Source: Leptospiraceae bacterium
GTDB lineage: Bacteria; Spirochaetota; Leptospiria; Turneriellales; Turneriellaceae
NCBI GenBank assembly: GCA_025055765.1
Contig: JANWWS010000013.1
Span: forward strand, 1-64,000
Length of the DNA: 64,000 nt
Direction: 5' to 3'
A program made the position numbers and the translations under genes. Below are positions 36,806-48,671 of the stretch, one piece after another (position 1 is the first letter of the stretch; each line of letters opens with the position of its first letter). A model generated the notes under the pieces. That model saw only the letters and a program-made list of their open reading frames with translations. It ran no database searches and was not told the origin of the DNA.

Positions 36806-37771
36806 TTACAAGAGAGATGCGATGTCTTCAGCAAGCTGCTCTCCCTTCAGCCGATAGTATGCCATTAGCTCATCGGCACTACCTGATTGTCCAAAGACAT
36901 CCTTGAGACCAAAACGATAGACAGGCATGGGTTTTTTTTGCGCAAAAAATTCGCTAACAGCTCCACCTAAGCCACCATAAGTGCTGTGCTCTTCAAAGGT
37001 AAAAATTGCTTTTGCCTTTTGAGAGGCCTCAAGTAGACCTTCTTCATCGAGTGGCTTTATTGTAGCCATATTTAAAACAGCAATAGATACGTTTTTTTGT
37101 TTCTCAAGCAACAAAGCAGCTTTTAAAGCTTCGTAGACCATGACTCCACAGGCAACAAACAAATAATCCTGACCTGTCTTTAAGAGCTCTGACTCGCCAA
37201 AACAAAACTCATACTGCGGAGGATATACAACAGGAATAGCTGGTCTTCCCAAACGGAGGTAAACGGGACCATTTTCTAGAAATACTTTTTCAACAGCATG
37301 ATAGGCCTGCCAGTAATCCGCCGGCACAACAACCTTCATGCCCGGGATAACTCGCATTAAGGCAATATCCTCGATAATCTGGTGGCTTGCTCCATCTTCT
37401 CCTAGAGTAATTCCTGCATGTGTAGCCGCTAGTTTTACATTAAGTTGGGGATAAACCACCGTGTTACGTACGATTTCCCATGCCCTTCCTGTAAGGAAAA
37501 TAGCAAAACTTGAAGCAAAAGGAGTAAAACCAGCCATTGCTAAACCTGCTGCTTGGCCAACTAGATTCTGCTCAGCGACTCCAAAATTAAAAAAACGCTC
37601 AGGAAATTTTTTGGCAAATTTGTTCGTTTTCGTACTGCCCGAAAGATCAGCATCTAAAACAACTAGCTTTTCATATTTGGCCCCTAACTCAACTAGAGCA
37701 TCTCCATAGCCATCACGGGTAGCTTTTTTTTCGCCTCCGAGTTTCTCGAAATTTATCTGCAAAACCCTCAT
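36806..37771 (-). CDS. Transketolase C-terminal subunit
   Basis: A 321-residue protein equal to the C-terminal half of transketolase (pyrimidine-binding and C-terminal domains). Visible are LVVLDADLSGSTKTNKFAKK, the glutamate region FFNFGVAEQNLVGQAAGLAM that activates ThDP, and the C-terminal domain FTFEEHSTYGGLGGAVSE. Split transketolases are common in bacteria, but the N-terminal ThDP-diphosphate subunit normally lies directly upstream; here that place is taken by a TetR regulator. The start is ATG 37771; an earlier TTG would overlap the regulator. The partner must be encoded elsewhere. Confidence 0.9.
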   Translation of the reverse strand: MRVLQINFEKLGGEKKATRDGYGDALVELGAKYEKLVVLDADLSGSTKTNKFAKKFPERFFNFGVAEQNLVGQAAGLAMAGFTPFASSFAIFLTGRAWEIVRNTVVYPQLNVKLAATHAGITLGEDGASHQIIEDIALMRVIPGMKVVVPADYWQAYHAVEKVFLENGPVYLRLGRPAIPVVYPPQYEFCFGESELLKTGQDYLFVACGVMVYEALKAALLLEKQKNVSIAVLNMATIKPLDEEGLLEASQKAKAIFTFEEHSTYGGLGGAVSEFFAQKKPMPVYRFGLKDVFGQSGSADELMAYYRLKGEQLAEDIASLL

Positions 37772-37836
37772 AGACAACTTTCTTGCCACTTCACAGCATG
37801 TCATTTTCTTTATATCGCAGTCTCTATGGCCTTTTG

Positions 37837-38490
37837 CTAAAGCCAATCAAGGAGGTATTTTTTAATTCTCTGGATCTTTCTTGTTACTTCCTGGTAGCTT
37901 GCTTCCAGGTGTTGCAAGGAAGCCTTTGTTTCTGTTATCCCTGAAATAAAAGCGAGAAGGTCTTCTGAAGGAAATGGCATTTCATGAAGGTGTACATACT
38001 GAAAAAAAAAGCCGTAAAAACCTGTCAAAAAAAGCCTTTCTTTTTGTTCATGTTCCTGTCCATGGCGGCGAAAACTGCTCTTGACAAGCCTTCTTAATCC
38101 CCGTTGCAAAAAGAAAGCTGTTTCTTTTCGAAACTTCTCTGGCGCTGCGGTTAAAAAGTGAGTCATTATAGAAATCTCAGATGGGAAAATTGTTCCCTTA
38201 AAAGTAATACGCCATACATCAAAAACTTGAAAGTAAGAATAAAGTTCTGTTGACAAATCGTACCTCTTCGTAATTGCATCGTGCAAAACCCGCAAAAAAA
38301 GGTGCCTTGTACCCTTCAAGGCCTCATGATAAAGATGCTCTTTGTCATGGAAATAGTGGTAAATGGATGGTTGCTTTAGCTTACATTTTTTTCCAATTTC
38401 GCGGATGGAAGTGCCATGATAACCATCCCGTGCAAATAATGCTGATGAAATCACAAGTATTTTGAAGCGAGAATCCCCAGGTTTTGGCAT
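37837..38490 (-). CDS. TetR-family transcriptional regulator
   Basis: A 217-residue regulator. The N-terminal helix-turn-helix reads FARDGYHGTSIREIGKKCKL followed by QPSIYHYFHDKEHLYHEAL, the standard TetR DNA-binding domain. The C-terminal ligand domain is helical and of unknown specificity. ATG 38490 has GGAGA 8 bases upstream, better than the TTG at 38523. It is divergent from the membrane-protein cassette at 38628 and likely controls it or itself; no clear operator was identified in the 137-base gap. Confidence 0.9.
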   Translation of the reverse strand: MPKPGDSRFKILVISSALFARDGYHGTSIREIGKKCKLKQPSIYHYFHDKEHLYHEALKGTRHLFLRVLHDAITKRYDLSTELYSYFQVFDVWRITFKGTIFPSEISIMTHFLTAAPEKFRKETAFFLQRGLRRLVKSSFRRHGQEHEQKERLFLTGFYGFFFQYVHLHEMPFPSEDLLAFISGITETKASLQHLEASYQEVTRKIQRIKKYLLDWL

Positions 38491-38627
38491 AGAACTATCT
38501 CCAAAATAGCTGTCTATTGACAAAGCGATTTTTTGATTTGCAAAATAAATAAAAGCTTCTGAACCAAAAGCATTTCTTAGAAAATCTTGACAAAAAGGAT
38601 AAAAACGGATCTTTGCCGGTAGCTGCC

Positions 38628-40055
38628 ATGGCCAAGAGAGTATTTTACACGCGACGCTTGCGCCTAGCTAAGTGGCAGCAACCCTACATTGGCTGGCTTC
38701 TTCTTTTTGTTCTCTTAGTCCCCTTTTTTTATTTTTGGGGCACAAGAAGTTACACCCCGTTCGCTATCGCACCCTCGCTAGCCTCACCATGGCGTGAGGC
38801 AAAGGCCTTGCAAGAAATACTGACAAAACTAGCAGACGAAATTAACCTACAAGATACCCATAAAAGGACTATTGCCTTGTTTCTCGAAAAACATCCCGTA
38901 CGCAATTATAAGCTTGAAAAAATATCAGCCGGTAGTTGCCGTTATTTTTTTTATCTTCCAGAAAACTTCAGGGCACCCCTTGACCTATGGATTGTATTGC
39001 CTTATGACACAAAGAGAGCATTGGCTTTATTAAGCCGGATTTTCGGCTATCTCGAACTTGGAAAAGGCCCTATTCGTCCCATTATCATTCTCTATGAAGC
39101 AGCGGCTAGCTGTCCTGAAGAGAGCCTTAAGCGACTTTTGGCCTTAAGGAAAAAAAAACAGCTCATCGTGATTCTTAGCGCACCCCCAAAAGAAAGCAAA
39201 ATTTTCAACCCCATACTAGAGAGCATCTATGCCCAACCTCTTGAGGTTCAACTGCTTTTTACTGGCTACTCCCCTTTATCTCTGCCGGCTCAACTTGGTT
39301 ACAGTGCCTTCAATCCCTTATTTCGCCAAAATCCCGTAAGTATTGACAAAGACCGATCTTCTCTGTGGCTGCCTGTGGCGGGCATAAATCCCTCTAATTT
39401 TTGGTCACAACTACTACACCTTGACTTGGCACAATTTCCAAGTGCATCTTTTTGGCTAAATCCTTCCCGGCAGGTTTTGGTTTGGGTAAGCGTTACTTTA
39501 ATTGTACTTTTCTTGGTGCTCTCCTTTATCCCCATTGCCAATAGGATCTTACTAACTCCTGCCCAAGTGGATCTTTTGGCTGCGGTATACTGTGCCATTT
39601 ATTTCTCGCTGCTTCCTTTTTTATTATTATTGCTAATGCGAGCTGATGCCTTCAAGTGGAATACAACTTGGGGGTCTTTATTTCTTATGATGCTTGGCCT
39701 GGCTCTTTTTTATACCCTACGCTATCTGAAAAAAAGATTTCTTAATATTGCCTCCGATGCCACCTCATCCTTATTTTTATTTTGGCTAATCCTATGTATA
39801 GAAGCTTTTCTACGTCCTGCTATGGTATACCTTTTCTTTCTAAGTTGTCTTACCTTAGCCTTTGTTAAAGAAAAAAAGGCTTTCGTTGCCTTTGTTGCTT
39901 TTCTCGCATCTATACTTTGGCCTGCCTATGTAGTCTATAAAACCTTTGCAGAGTTACATCTTGTATCTTTACCCACAACTGAGATGATCCATCTTTCTTT
40001 TCTTATAGGAAGTCTCATAGCCCTCTGGGACCGTCATAACCCTGTGAGAATATGA
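38628..40055 (+). CDS. Multi-pass membrane protein, unrecognised
   Basis: About 475 residues. One N-terminal membrane helix (YIGWLLLFVLLVPFFYFWG) is followed by an extracytoplasmic alpha/beta-looking domain of about 230 residues (LWIVLPYDTKRALALLSRIF, PIRPIIILYEAAASCPEE). Six to seven C-terminal membrane helices come next. The layout recalls membrane proteins that carry an M28-peptidase-like lumenal domain ahead of a multi-helix region, but no metal ligands are evident, so this is only a resemblance. ATG 38628 is used; the frame also has a TTG at 38613. It overlaps the next gene by ATGA. Confidence 0.68.
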   Translation: MAKRVFYTRRLRLAKWQQPYIGWLLLFVLLVPFFYFWGTRSYTPFAIAPSLASPWREAKALQEILTKLADEINLQDTHKRTIALFLEKHPVRNYKLEKISAGSCRYFFYLPENFRAPLDLWIVLPYDTKRALALLSRIFGYLELGKGPIRPIIILYEAAASCPEESLKRLLALRKKKQLIVILSAPPKESKIFNPILESIYAQPLEVQLLFTGYSPLSLPAQLGYSAFNPLFRQNPVSIDKDRSSLWLPVAGINPSNFWSQLLHLDLAQFPSASFWLNPSRQVLVWVSVTLIVLFLVLSFIPIANRILLTPAQVDLLAAVYCAIYFSLLPFLLLLLMRADAFKWNTTWGSLFLMMLGLALFYTLRYLKKRFLNIASDATSSLFLFWLILCIEAFLRPAMVYLFFLSCLTLAFVKEKKAFVAFVAFLASILWPAYVVYKTFAELHLVSLPTTEMIHLSFLIGSLIALWDRHNPVRI

Positions 40056-41062
40056 AAAAGGTGGCCATTGTTGGCGCCGGCCGGATTGCCTGGCTCTTAG
40101 AAAAAGATCCCCTTCGCTACAAACCTTGCACACATGCGGGTGCTCTTCTTTTTCTTCAAAAAAAATTCCCCACTTTATTTTCATTTTCTGATGTAATAGA
40201 TAGAGACTTAAGAAAAGCAAAAGAGCTAAGCTCATGGCTTGAGAAATTAAGCCCCCAAAAAGAAAAGATAGCCTGTCATGAAAAATGGGAGCTCTCCACA
40301 CGCCCAGATCTCGTGGTAATTGCGACCACCACCAAACCCCATTACGAACTGCTCATGCAAGGCCTAAGCGAAGGCATACCTCAAATGGTTATAGAAAAAC
40401 CGGTTGTGGCACAACGCAAAGAAGCTAACCTGCTTCTTTCCCAGTTTTCCCATATTAAAAGCCAAATTTGGCCTCATTATGAAAGAAGATTTCATCCTAA
40501 ATATCAAAAAATAAAATCTGCACTAGACACAAAAAAATGGGGGATGGTGTCTTTCTACCGTGCTCTTTTTACCACCACACAAAGTCAGTTGTATCCCCAA
40601 AAAAACTATGAAGGCATCCTGCTGCACGACACCACCCACCTCTTAGATCTAGTGCAATTCTTTTTTGGTAAAATAAAGGAATCTCAAGCACACCACAAAA
40701 ACAATACCCATCATATTTTGATTGAACACGAAAATGGTATATGTGGCGAGATCTTAACAATAGCCCAAGCAAAGACTTTTCATTTTGAACTTGACATCCA
40801 TACAGAAAAAAAGCGATTTGTGGTCGGCAATGGTTTTCTTTGGGAGCAAAAAGTGAGCAAAAGTCCTTTCTATTCTGGCTTTTTTTCCTACACGCAAACC
40901 CAAATAAAAAGAGAATTACCCACCATTACAGCCAATAACCCCTTTGTGCGTTTTTATAAAGAAATATTTTTTCATCAAAAAGTCAACCAGGCTAATGAAT
41001 ACTTTCAAGATGCCCTAATCAATGTACTTATCCTAACCCAGGAACGCTTTCGTGCTCCTTAG
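40052..41062 (+). CDS. Gfo/Idh/MocA-like oxidoreductase (divergent)
   Basis: A 336-residue protein with an N-terminal Rossmann motif KKVAIVGAGRIAWLLEKDP and the family EKP in MVIEKPVVAQRKE. The C-terminal domain has LLHDTTHLLDLVQFFFG, where HD.TH...D resembles the catalytic HxxxD region. It is more divergent than the homologue at 6814. Its ATG overlaps the preceding membrane-protein gene, and it overlaps the following exported-protein gene by 11 bases, so the three form one unit. Substrate unknown. Confidence 0.8.
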   Translation: MKKVAIVGAGRIAWLLEKDPLRYKPCTHAGALLFLQKKFPTLFSFSDVIDRDLRKAKELSSWLEKLSPQKEKIACHEKWELSTRPDLVVIATTTKPHYELLMQGLSEGIPQMVIEKPVVAQRKEANLLLSQFSHIKSQIWPHYERRFHPKYQKIKSALDTKKWGMVSFYRALFTTTQSQLYPQKNYEGILLHDTTHLLDLVQFFFGKIKESQAHHKNNTHHILIEHENGICGEILTIAQAKTFHFELDIHTEKKRFVVGNGFLWEQKVSKSPFYSGFFSYTQTQIKRELPTITANNPFVRFYKEIFFHQKVNQANEYFQDALINVLILTQERFRAP

Positions 41063-41705
41063 AAAATCGCTCTTCTATTTCTTCTGGGGCTTTATTTTAC
41101 CTCTTTTTAGCCAAGATTTTTTTTATTTTGAAGTACTCGTGCTTGGTATTCCCACGGGATACGCCCGTTACGCCAAAGCCCATAGTGAAAACTGCCCTAA
41201 CAATAAGACCATCTTGTGCCAAAAACACATCTACCAAATAAATCTCAACAAGTGGCGACTATGGAAAAAATTCCAAATTTTAGCTCATGTCTTCTTAGAA
41301 GAAGGCTCTCTCCTCATGCATCTTACACAAATTAAAATTTTGCTAGATAATGACAAAAAATTTATCGAAATTTATTATGACGAAGAAAAGGAAAGTGTCA
41401 TAATAAGTTGGGATGGCAATATCACCGAGATACGATCACACGAGAGAAATTTTCACACGTTGGCAAGTATACCAATTTACTTACGAGAAAAAAAACCTGA
41501 AGCAGGTGGTGTAGTTCATTTGTTACTCCAAAATGAAGTAAAGAAAGTTGAATTTGAAGTATTGAGGGAAAAAGATATCACCAGAATTCGCCATGGCAGT
41601 AATGATTATCTGGTATTTCGGGGCGATAGCTGGGTACCAGAGTATGTATCGGTCATGCCCATTAGCTTTTTCGGCATTTTCTTAGGAGAAATTTCTGCAA
41701 GAAAA

Positions 41706-41717
<12 letters not shown>
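41052..41717 (+). CDS. Exported protein, unrecognised (DUF3108-like style)
   Basis: A 221-residue protein starting with GTG (in the end of the upstream oxidoreductase) and a signal peptide (KSLFYFFWGFILPLFSQ). The mature part is beta-rich (FYFEVLVLGIPTGYARYA, KFIEIYYDEEKESVIISWDG, VKKVEFEVLREKDITRI). Size and strand pattern recall periplasmic DUF3108-type proteins, but no signature is certain. Last of three coupled genes; it overlaps atpC by 12 bases tail to tail. Confidence 0.65.
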
Positions 41718-44398
<2,681 letters not shown>

Positions 44399-44400
44399 GG

Positions 44401-45927
44401 TTAACGAATATCCGCTGTTTTCCCTTGCAGATAGCTTTCGGTAAAATCTTGCAATACTTTGTTGAGCTTTTCTTCATCGGGAAGTTCTTTGGTTTGGCGA
44501 ATAGTTTCCAAAAGCTCAGGATGTGCCTTTTCTATAAAGGCAAGAAGTTTAGCTTCGTAGTCTTGAACCTGATGAATCGCCAAACGATCTAAATAACCTC
44601 TGGTGCCGGCATAGAGGGCAATTACTTGCTTTTCCACAGGCACCGGATTGTACTGCGGCTGTTTCAGAAGCTCTACAAGTCGAAAACCACGGTCCAGCTG
44701 TTTTTGAGTGGCCGCGTCTAGCTCTGTACCCAGCTGAGCAAAAGCTTCTAAAGCTCGGAATTGGGCAAGCTCAAGACGAAGGGTCCCTGCTACTTTTTTC
44801 ATTGCCTTTATTTGGGCAGCTCCACCCACGCGAGAAACAGAAATACCTACATCCACGGCAGGGCGCACCCCCGCGGCAAATAAGTTGGGCTGCAGGTAGA
44901 TCTGACCATCCGTAATAGAAATCACATTAGTGGGGATATAGGCGGATACCTCACCTTCCTGGGTTTCAATAATTGGCAGAGCCGTAAGCGAGCCCCCTCC
45001 ATACTTTTTGGAGAGTTTAGCTGCTCTCTCTAAGAGCCGGCTGTGCAAATAAAATACGTCCCCCGGATAGGCCTCTCTTCCCGGAGGACGACGCAAGAGA
45101 AGAGACATTTGCCGGTAGGCATTGGCGTGCTTGGAAAGATCATCATAAATCACAAGAGTGGCTTTATGTTGGTTATACATAAACTCCTCGGCCATAGCTG
45201 TCCCCGCATACGGAGCCAAATATTGCATAGGTGCTGGATCCGAAGCGTTGGCTGCCACGATAATGGTGTAATCCATAGCTCCTGCTTGGGTTAGCCGATC
45301 AATAACCCCAGCGACAGTAGAAGCCTTTTGGCCGATGGCTACATATACGCATATCACATCCTGCCCTTTTTGATTGATAATGGTATCTACCGCAATGGCT
45401 GTTTTACCTGTGCCACGGTCGCCAATAATTAGCTCCCGTTGGCCTCGTCCAATGGGGATCATGGAATCAATAGCTTTGATACCTGTCTGTAAAGGCTCAT
45501 GAACTGGCTCTCGCCGTGCAATACCTGGTGCAATGATCTCCACAGGCCTTGTCGAAGTAGTTTGTATGGGACCTTTTCCATCAAGTGGCTCCCCTAGAGG
45601 ATTGACCACCCTTCCAATCAGGGCATCACCGGTAGGCACCTGAAGGATGCGCCCGGTGCGCCGTACGGTGAAGCCTTCTCGAATCTTCAAGAAATCACCT
45701 AGGATCACAACACCGACTGAGTTTTCCTCTAGGTTTAAGGCAAGGCCTGTAGTGCCATTTTCAAATTCCACCATTTCCCCGGCCATGCACTTGGACAAAC
45801 CATAAATTCGTGCAATGCCATCACCTACCTCAAGGACGGTGCCTGTCTCCTCTACTTGCAAATCCTGCCCGTAGTTTTCTATCTCCTTAGTTAAGAGAGA
45901 AACAAGCTCACCTGTTGTGATCTTCAT
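44401..45927 (-). CDS. atpA: ATP synthase subunit alpha
   Basis: A 508-residue regulatory subunit. Motifs: [20 protein letters not shown] (Walker A), [20 protein letters not shown] (Walker B and the alpha-specific text), and [20 protein letters not shown] near the C-terminal domain. The N-terminus ([20 protein letters not shown]) is typical. It forms the F1 hexamer with beta. Confidence 0.98.
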   Translation of the reverse strand: MKITTGELVSLLTKEIENYGQDLQVEETGTVLEVGDGIARIYGLSKCMAGEMVEFENGTTGLALNLEENSVGVVILGDFLKIREGFTVRRTGRILQVPTGDALIGRVVNPLGEPLDGKGPIQTTSTRPVEIIAPGIARREPVHEPLQTGIKAIDSMIPIGRGQRELIIGDRGTGKTAIAVDTIINQKGQDVICVYVAIGQKASTVAGVIDRLTQAGAMDYTIIVAANASDPAPMQYLAPYAGTAMAEEFMYNQHKATLVIYDDLSKHANAYRQMSLLLRRPPGREAYPGDVFYLHSRLLERAAKLSKKYGGGSLTALPIIETQEGEVSAYIPTNVISITDGQIYLQPNLFAAGVRPAVDVGISVSRVGGAAQIKAMKKVAGTLRLELAQFRALEAFAQLGTELDAATQKQLDRGFRLVELLKQPQYNPVPVEKQVIALYAGTRGYLDRLAIHQVQDYEAKLLAFIEKAHPELLETIRQTKELPDEEKLNKVLQDFTESYLQGKTADIR

Positions 45928-45942
45928 ACACCACTCCTCAAT

Positions 45943-46533
45943 TTAAATATGCCAACTTTTGCGGATTTCCCGCTTTTTCTCATGGGCTCTAAACGCCCAT
46001 TCCTTTAAATATCTCTGTACACTGCCATCCAGTAGGTAATCCCCTAGTTTTATCTTTACACCCCCCAATATTTCAGGGTCCGTTTTTATTTTCCATATAT
46101 ACTGATAATCCCTCGGATCAAGATAGCCCCGCTTGATCCAGAGTTCTTTTACTACTGCCTCCATTTGCTCTAGTAAGGCTTGATCTTGACCAAAATCTCT
46201 TGCCACCGTAATTTCAAGACGCAGTCGCCCTAGTCGGTGATCTACTTCTTCCATGAAAGCGGAAATAACTTTATCTAATTCACCAAACCTGCCATGGGAG
46301 ATCAAAATACAAAGAAAATTCAAGAGAAGGGGGGAGATTTTATCCCCCAGAACTTTCTCCAAAAAACGCCGTTTCTCGCTTAATCTTACCCGAGGAGATT
46401 CCAAGAAAAGACGCAATTTACGACTTTTCTGACAAGCTTCCCGGATAGACAACAGGAACCGCTCCGCCTCCTCTAGCGAGACACCGGTCTCTAGAAGAGC
46501 CAGGGCATAATTACGGTAAACTCCTTGTTTCAT
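45943..46533 (-). CDS. atpH: ATP synthase delta chain
   Basis: A 196-residue peripheral-stalk delta/OSCP subunit. It opens with YRNYALALLETGVSLEEAER, has helical DKISPLLLNFLCILISHGRF in the middle, and the C-terminal stretch DPEILGGVKIKLGDYLLDGS that matches the family signature. It joins F1 to the b-subunit stalk. The ATG overlaps the atpF stop. Confidence 0.95.
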   Translation of the reverse strand: MKQGVYRNYALALLETGVSLEEAERFLLSIREACQKSRKLRLFLESPRVRLSEKRRFLEKVLGDKISPLLLNFLCILISHGRFGELDKVISAFMEEVDHRLGRLRLEITVARDFGQDQALLEQMEAVVKELWIKRGYLDPRDYQYIWKIKTDPEILGGVKIKLGDYLLDGSVQRYLKEWAFRAHEKKREIRKSWHI

Positions 46534-47054
46534 TTACCCTGACCTTTGCGTAATGCGGCTAGTTCTTCGCTCAGAAGCTTACGATGCTCTTCGATACTTA
46601 GCCTATCGCGAAAGATCCTTCTCATAAGCTCTGAGGAAAGAGCTATAACACTGTCTTCTACCTCGCTAATGGCTTTCACCTTAGCCAGCTCAATTTCCTG
46701 CTGGGCTTTCTCTAAGATATGCTTTGCCTCCTCTTGGGCTTGCTTGAGGATTTTCTCTCGCTGCACCTCAGCGTCTCTCTTACCTTCCTCTAGAAGCTCC
46801 ATGGCCTCTGATCTTGCCTTTTCCATTTTTTCCTCGTAATCCCGTAAAAGCTTCTCTGCCCTGAGCCTCAATTCCTCACTTTCCTTGAGGTCTCCCTCAA
46901 TTTTCGCATTTCGCTCATCTAGGGCTCTTATAATGGGCTTCCAGGCAAAGAGCCATAAGATGACTAATACCACAAGAAAGGTAACCAGAGTCCAGATCAA
47001 AAGGCCTGGATTTACCGCAAGAAGATCAAGGGACGCTGCGGCCAAAAGGAGCAT
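46530..47054 (-). CDS. atpF: ATP synthase subunit b
   Basis: A 174-residue stator subunit with one N-terminal membrane helix (LIWTLVTFLVVLVILWLFAW, then KPI) and a long charged coiled coil. No second b-type gene is present, so the stalk should be a b homodimer. No clear Shine-Dalgarno precedes ATG 47054. It lies between atpE (13-base gap) and atpH. Confidence 0.94.
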   Translation of the reverse strand: MLLLAAASLDLLAVNPGLLIWTLVTFLVVLVILWLFAWKPIIRALDERNAKIEGDLKESEELRLRAEKLLRDYEEKMEKARSEAMELLEEGKRDAEVQREKILKQAQEEAKHILEKAQQEIELAKVKAISEVEDSVIALSSELMRRIFRDRLSIEEHRKLLSEELAALRKGQGK

Positions 47055-47067
47055 ATGATTTTATGAT

Positions 47068-47301
47068 CTATTGCAGTTTTCCCTGCAACATGAAAATTAT
47101 TACTAAGGCAAAAAGCCCTGCTCCTTCAATGAGAGCCGCTGAGATAATCATGGTTAGCTGGATTTTCGCTGAAGCTTCTGGTTGGCGACCAATAGCTTCC
47201 ACCGCACTTCCCCCAATGCGAGCAATACCTAGGCCCAAGCCCACTATAGCAAGACCGGCACCTAACGCAATTCCCATAATAGCAAGACCAACTCCTTCCA
47301 T
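47068..47301 (-). CDS. atpE: ATP synthase subunit c
   Basis: A 77-residue two-helix hairpin. The conserved loop is ARIGGSAVEAIGRQPEASAK, and the ion carboxylate is Glu59 in ALIEGAGLFALVI. The Na+-type ligands (Gln in helix 1 and ESTGIY in helix 2) are not present, so a proton-driven ring is predicted. AGGAG six bases before the ATG marks the start. Confidence 0.96.
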   Translation of the reverse strand: MEGVGLAIMGIALGAGLAIVGLGLGIARIGGSAVEAIGRQPEASAKIQLTMIISAALIEGAGLFALVIIFMLQGKLQ

Positions 47302-47322
47302 AGTTAACTCCTTTTTTAAAAA

Positions 47323-48570
47323 TTAGTGCCTATGCTGCACACCTCCTATAAACAGCGCTGCCAAGAAGGTGAAAATATAGGCCTGCAGGAAAGCCACAAA
47401 AATCTCTAAGAGGTATATAGCCCCTGCGCCAAGGATACTCACGGGCACAATACCCCAACTGCGAAATTGAAAAATAAAACCTAATAAAACTAAAATTATA
47501 AGGTGGCCTGCCGTCATATTCGCCAAAAGACGGATAGCCAAAGCAAACGGCTTGGTTAAAAGGCCTGCTGCCTCAATCACCCACATGAGCGGAAAAAGAC
47601 TCCAGTGAACTCCAGAAGGAACAATATTGCGCACAAACATAATGCCTTGGTAAGCGAAGCCTGTCCCCAGAATCACGAGGAAGACCAACCCCGCAAGAGC
47701 AGCGGTTACGGAGATATCTCCGGTAGCGGTAATCCCTGGCCAGAGCTTCACTAAAATAGGCAGCGCCAGACTGTCATGGTGCTCACCATGAGCTAAGAGA
47801 CCGAGCCATTCCCCCACAAATTGAAACAACTCACCTAGGGGAGGTACTAGCCCTAGTAAATTCAAGGTCAAGATAAAGAAAAAGAAAGTTAGTAGCAACG
47901 GCTCGTAAGGATGGCTGTGCTCCCCAATGCCTTGCTGGGCGATATCCCGCCTCACAAATTCAACGAGGCTTTCTATGAGCGCGCCAAAACGGGACGGGGC
48001 TTTGTATGGGTTTTTCGCAATCTTGCGTGCGACGGGTATTAAAATTACCAGCAAGAGGAGAGATCCTACCCACATCATGACCACCCTCTTGGTAATGGAC
48101 AAATCTATCCCATAGAGCTCAAGCTTCCATAAAGGAGCATCAACCATATGATGCTGGATTACCTCGTTCATATCATAGCTTGGCCCACCCGACGGTGTGG
48201 CCGGATAGATACTGGATAAGGAGACAAGAACTAAGAAAAACACCAAGTTCTTAAAAGATCTCCCAGGGGAGCCTAGGTCTTGCTTTCCCAGATACACGAG
48301 GGTAATCCACAATAGCACTATACTTGTGACAAAAAGAGCCACCACAAAGGATATGAAAAAGACATCTTTGTCAAAGATATTGGGAGAATTAGGCATGAAA
48401 TTTAGAGCTATAGCGAGAGCAATAAAGACCCCCATGCGCCCACTCAAAGATATGACATAGCGTTTCCACAGGTAAAGGGGAACTTTTCTTTTTATAAGAC
48501 AGTTTGCAAGAAGAATACTTCCAAGGGCTACACAAAAACCAAATAGGGCACCTAAAAGTCCACTTTCCAT
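47323..48570 (-). CDS. atpB: ATP synthase subunit a with AtpI-like N-terminal extension
   Basis: A 415-residue protein, far longer than usual subunit a (about 230-300). Residues 1 to about 95 form an AtpI-like block with several membrane helices (GLLGALFGFCVALGSILLAN, RMGVFIALAIALNFM, FFISFVVALFVTSIVLLWI). Residues about 104-125 look like the signal-like leader that precedes AtpB in some phyla. True subunit a starts near residue 134 (MNEVIQHHMVDAPLW) and includes the essential arginine in KPFALAIRLLANMTAGHLI. There is no stop between the parts, so an atpI-atpB fusion is the plain reading. First gene of the atp operon. Confidence 0.9.
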   Translation of the reverse strand: MESGLLGALFGFCVALGSILLANCLIKRKVPLYLWKRYVISLSGRMGVFIALAIALNFMPNSPNIFDKDVFFISFVVALFVTSIVLLWITLVYLGKQDLGSPGRSFKNLVFFLVLVSLSSIYPATPSGGPSYDMNEVIQHHMVDAPLWKLELYGIDLSITKRVVMMWVGSLLLLVILIPVARKIAKNPYKAPSRFGALIESLVEFVRRDIAQQGIGEHSHPYEPLLLTFFFFILTLNLLGLVPPLGELFQFVGEWLGLLAHGEHHDSLALPILVKLWPGITATGDISVTAALAGLVFLVILGTGFAYQGIMFVRNIVPSGVHWSLFPLMWVIEAAGLLTKPFALAIRLLANMTAGHLIILVLLGFIFQFRSWGIVPVSILGAGAIYLLEIFVAFLQAYIFTFLAALFIGGVQHRH

Positions 48571-48671
48571 GCGCTGTCACTTTTTAGGAACGAGCCATAG
48601 CGACAACATTTTTTTAAGAAGAACAAAGGCAAAGTTCTTTACCCAGTGGCTACTATCCTGCACGGTGGACT

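Noticed and set aside
38587..38592. TTGACA upstream of the membrane-protein cassette
   Set aside because: No acceptable -10 at 16-18 bases (TCTTTG only), so no promoter is called.
47068..47301. Possible sodium-specific c subunit
   Set aside because: The Na+ ligands (Gln in helix 1, ESTGIY in helix 2) are absent; the text is EGAGLF, so a proton ring is more likely.
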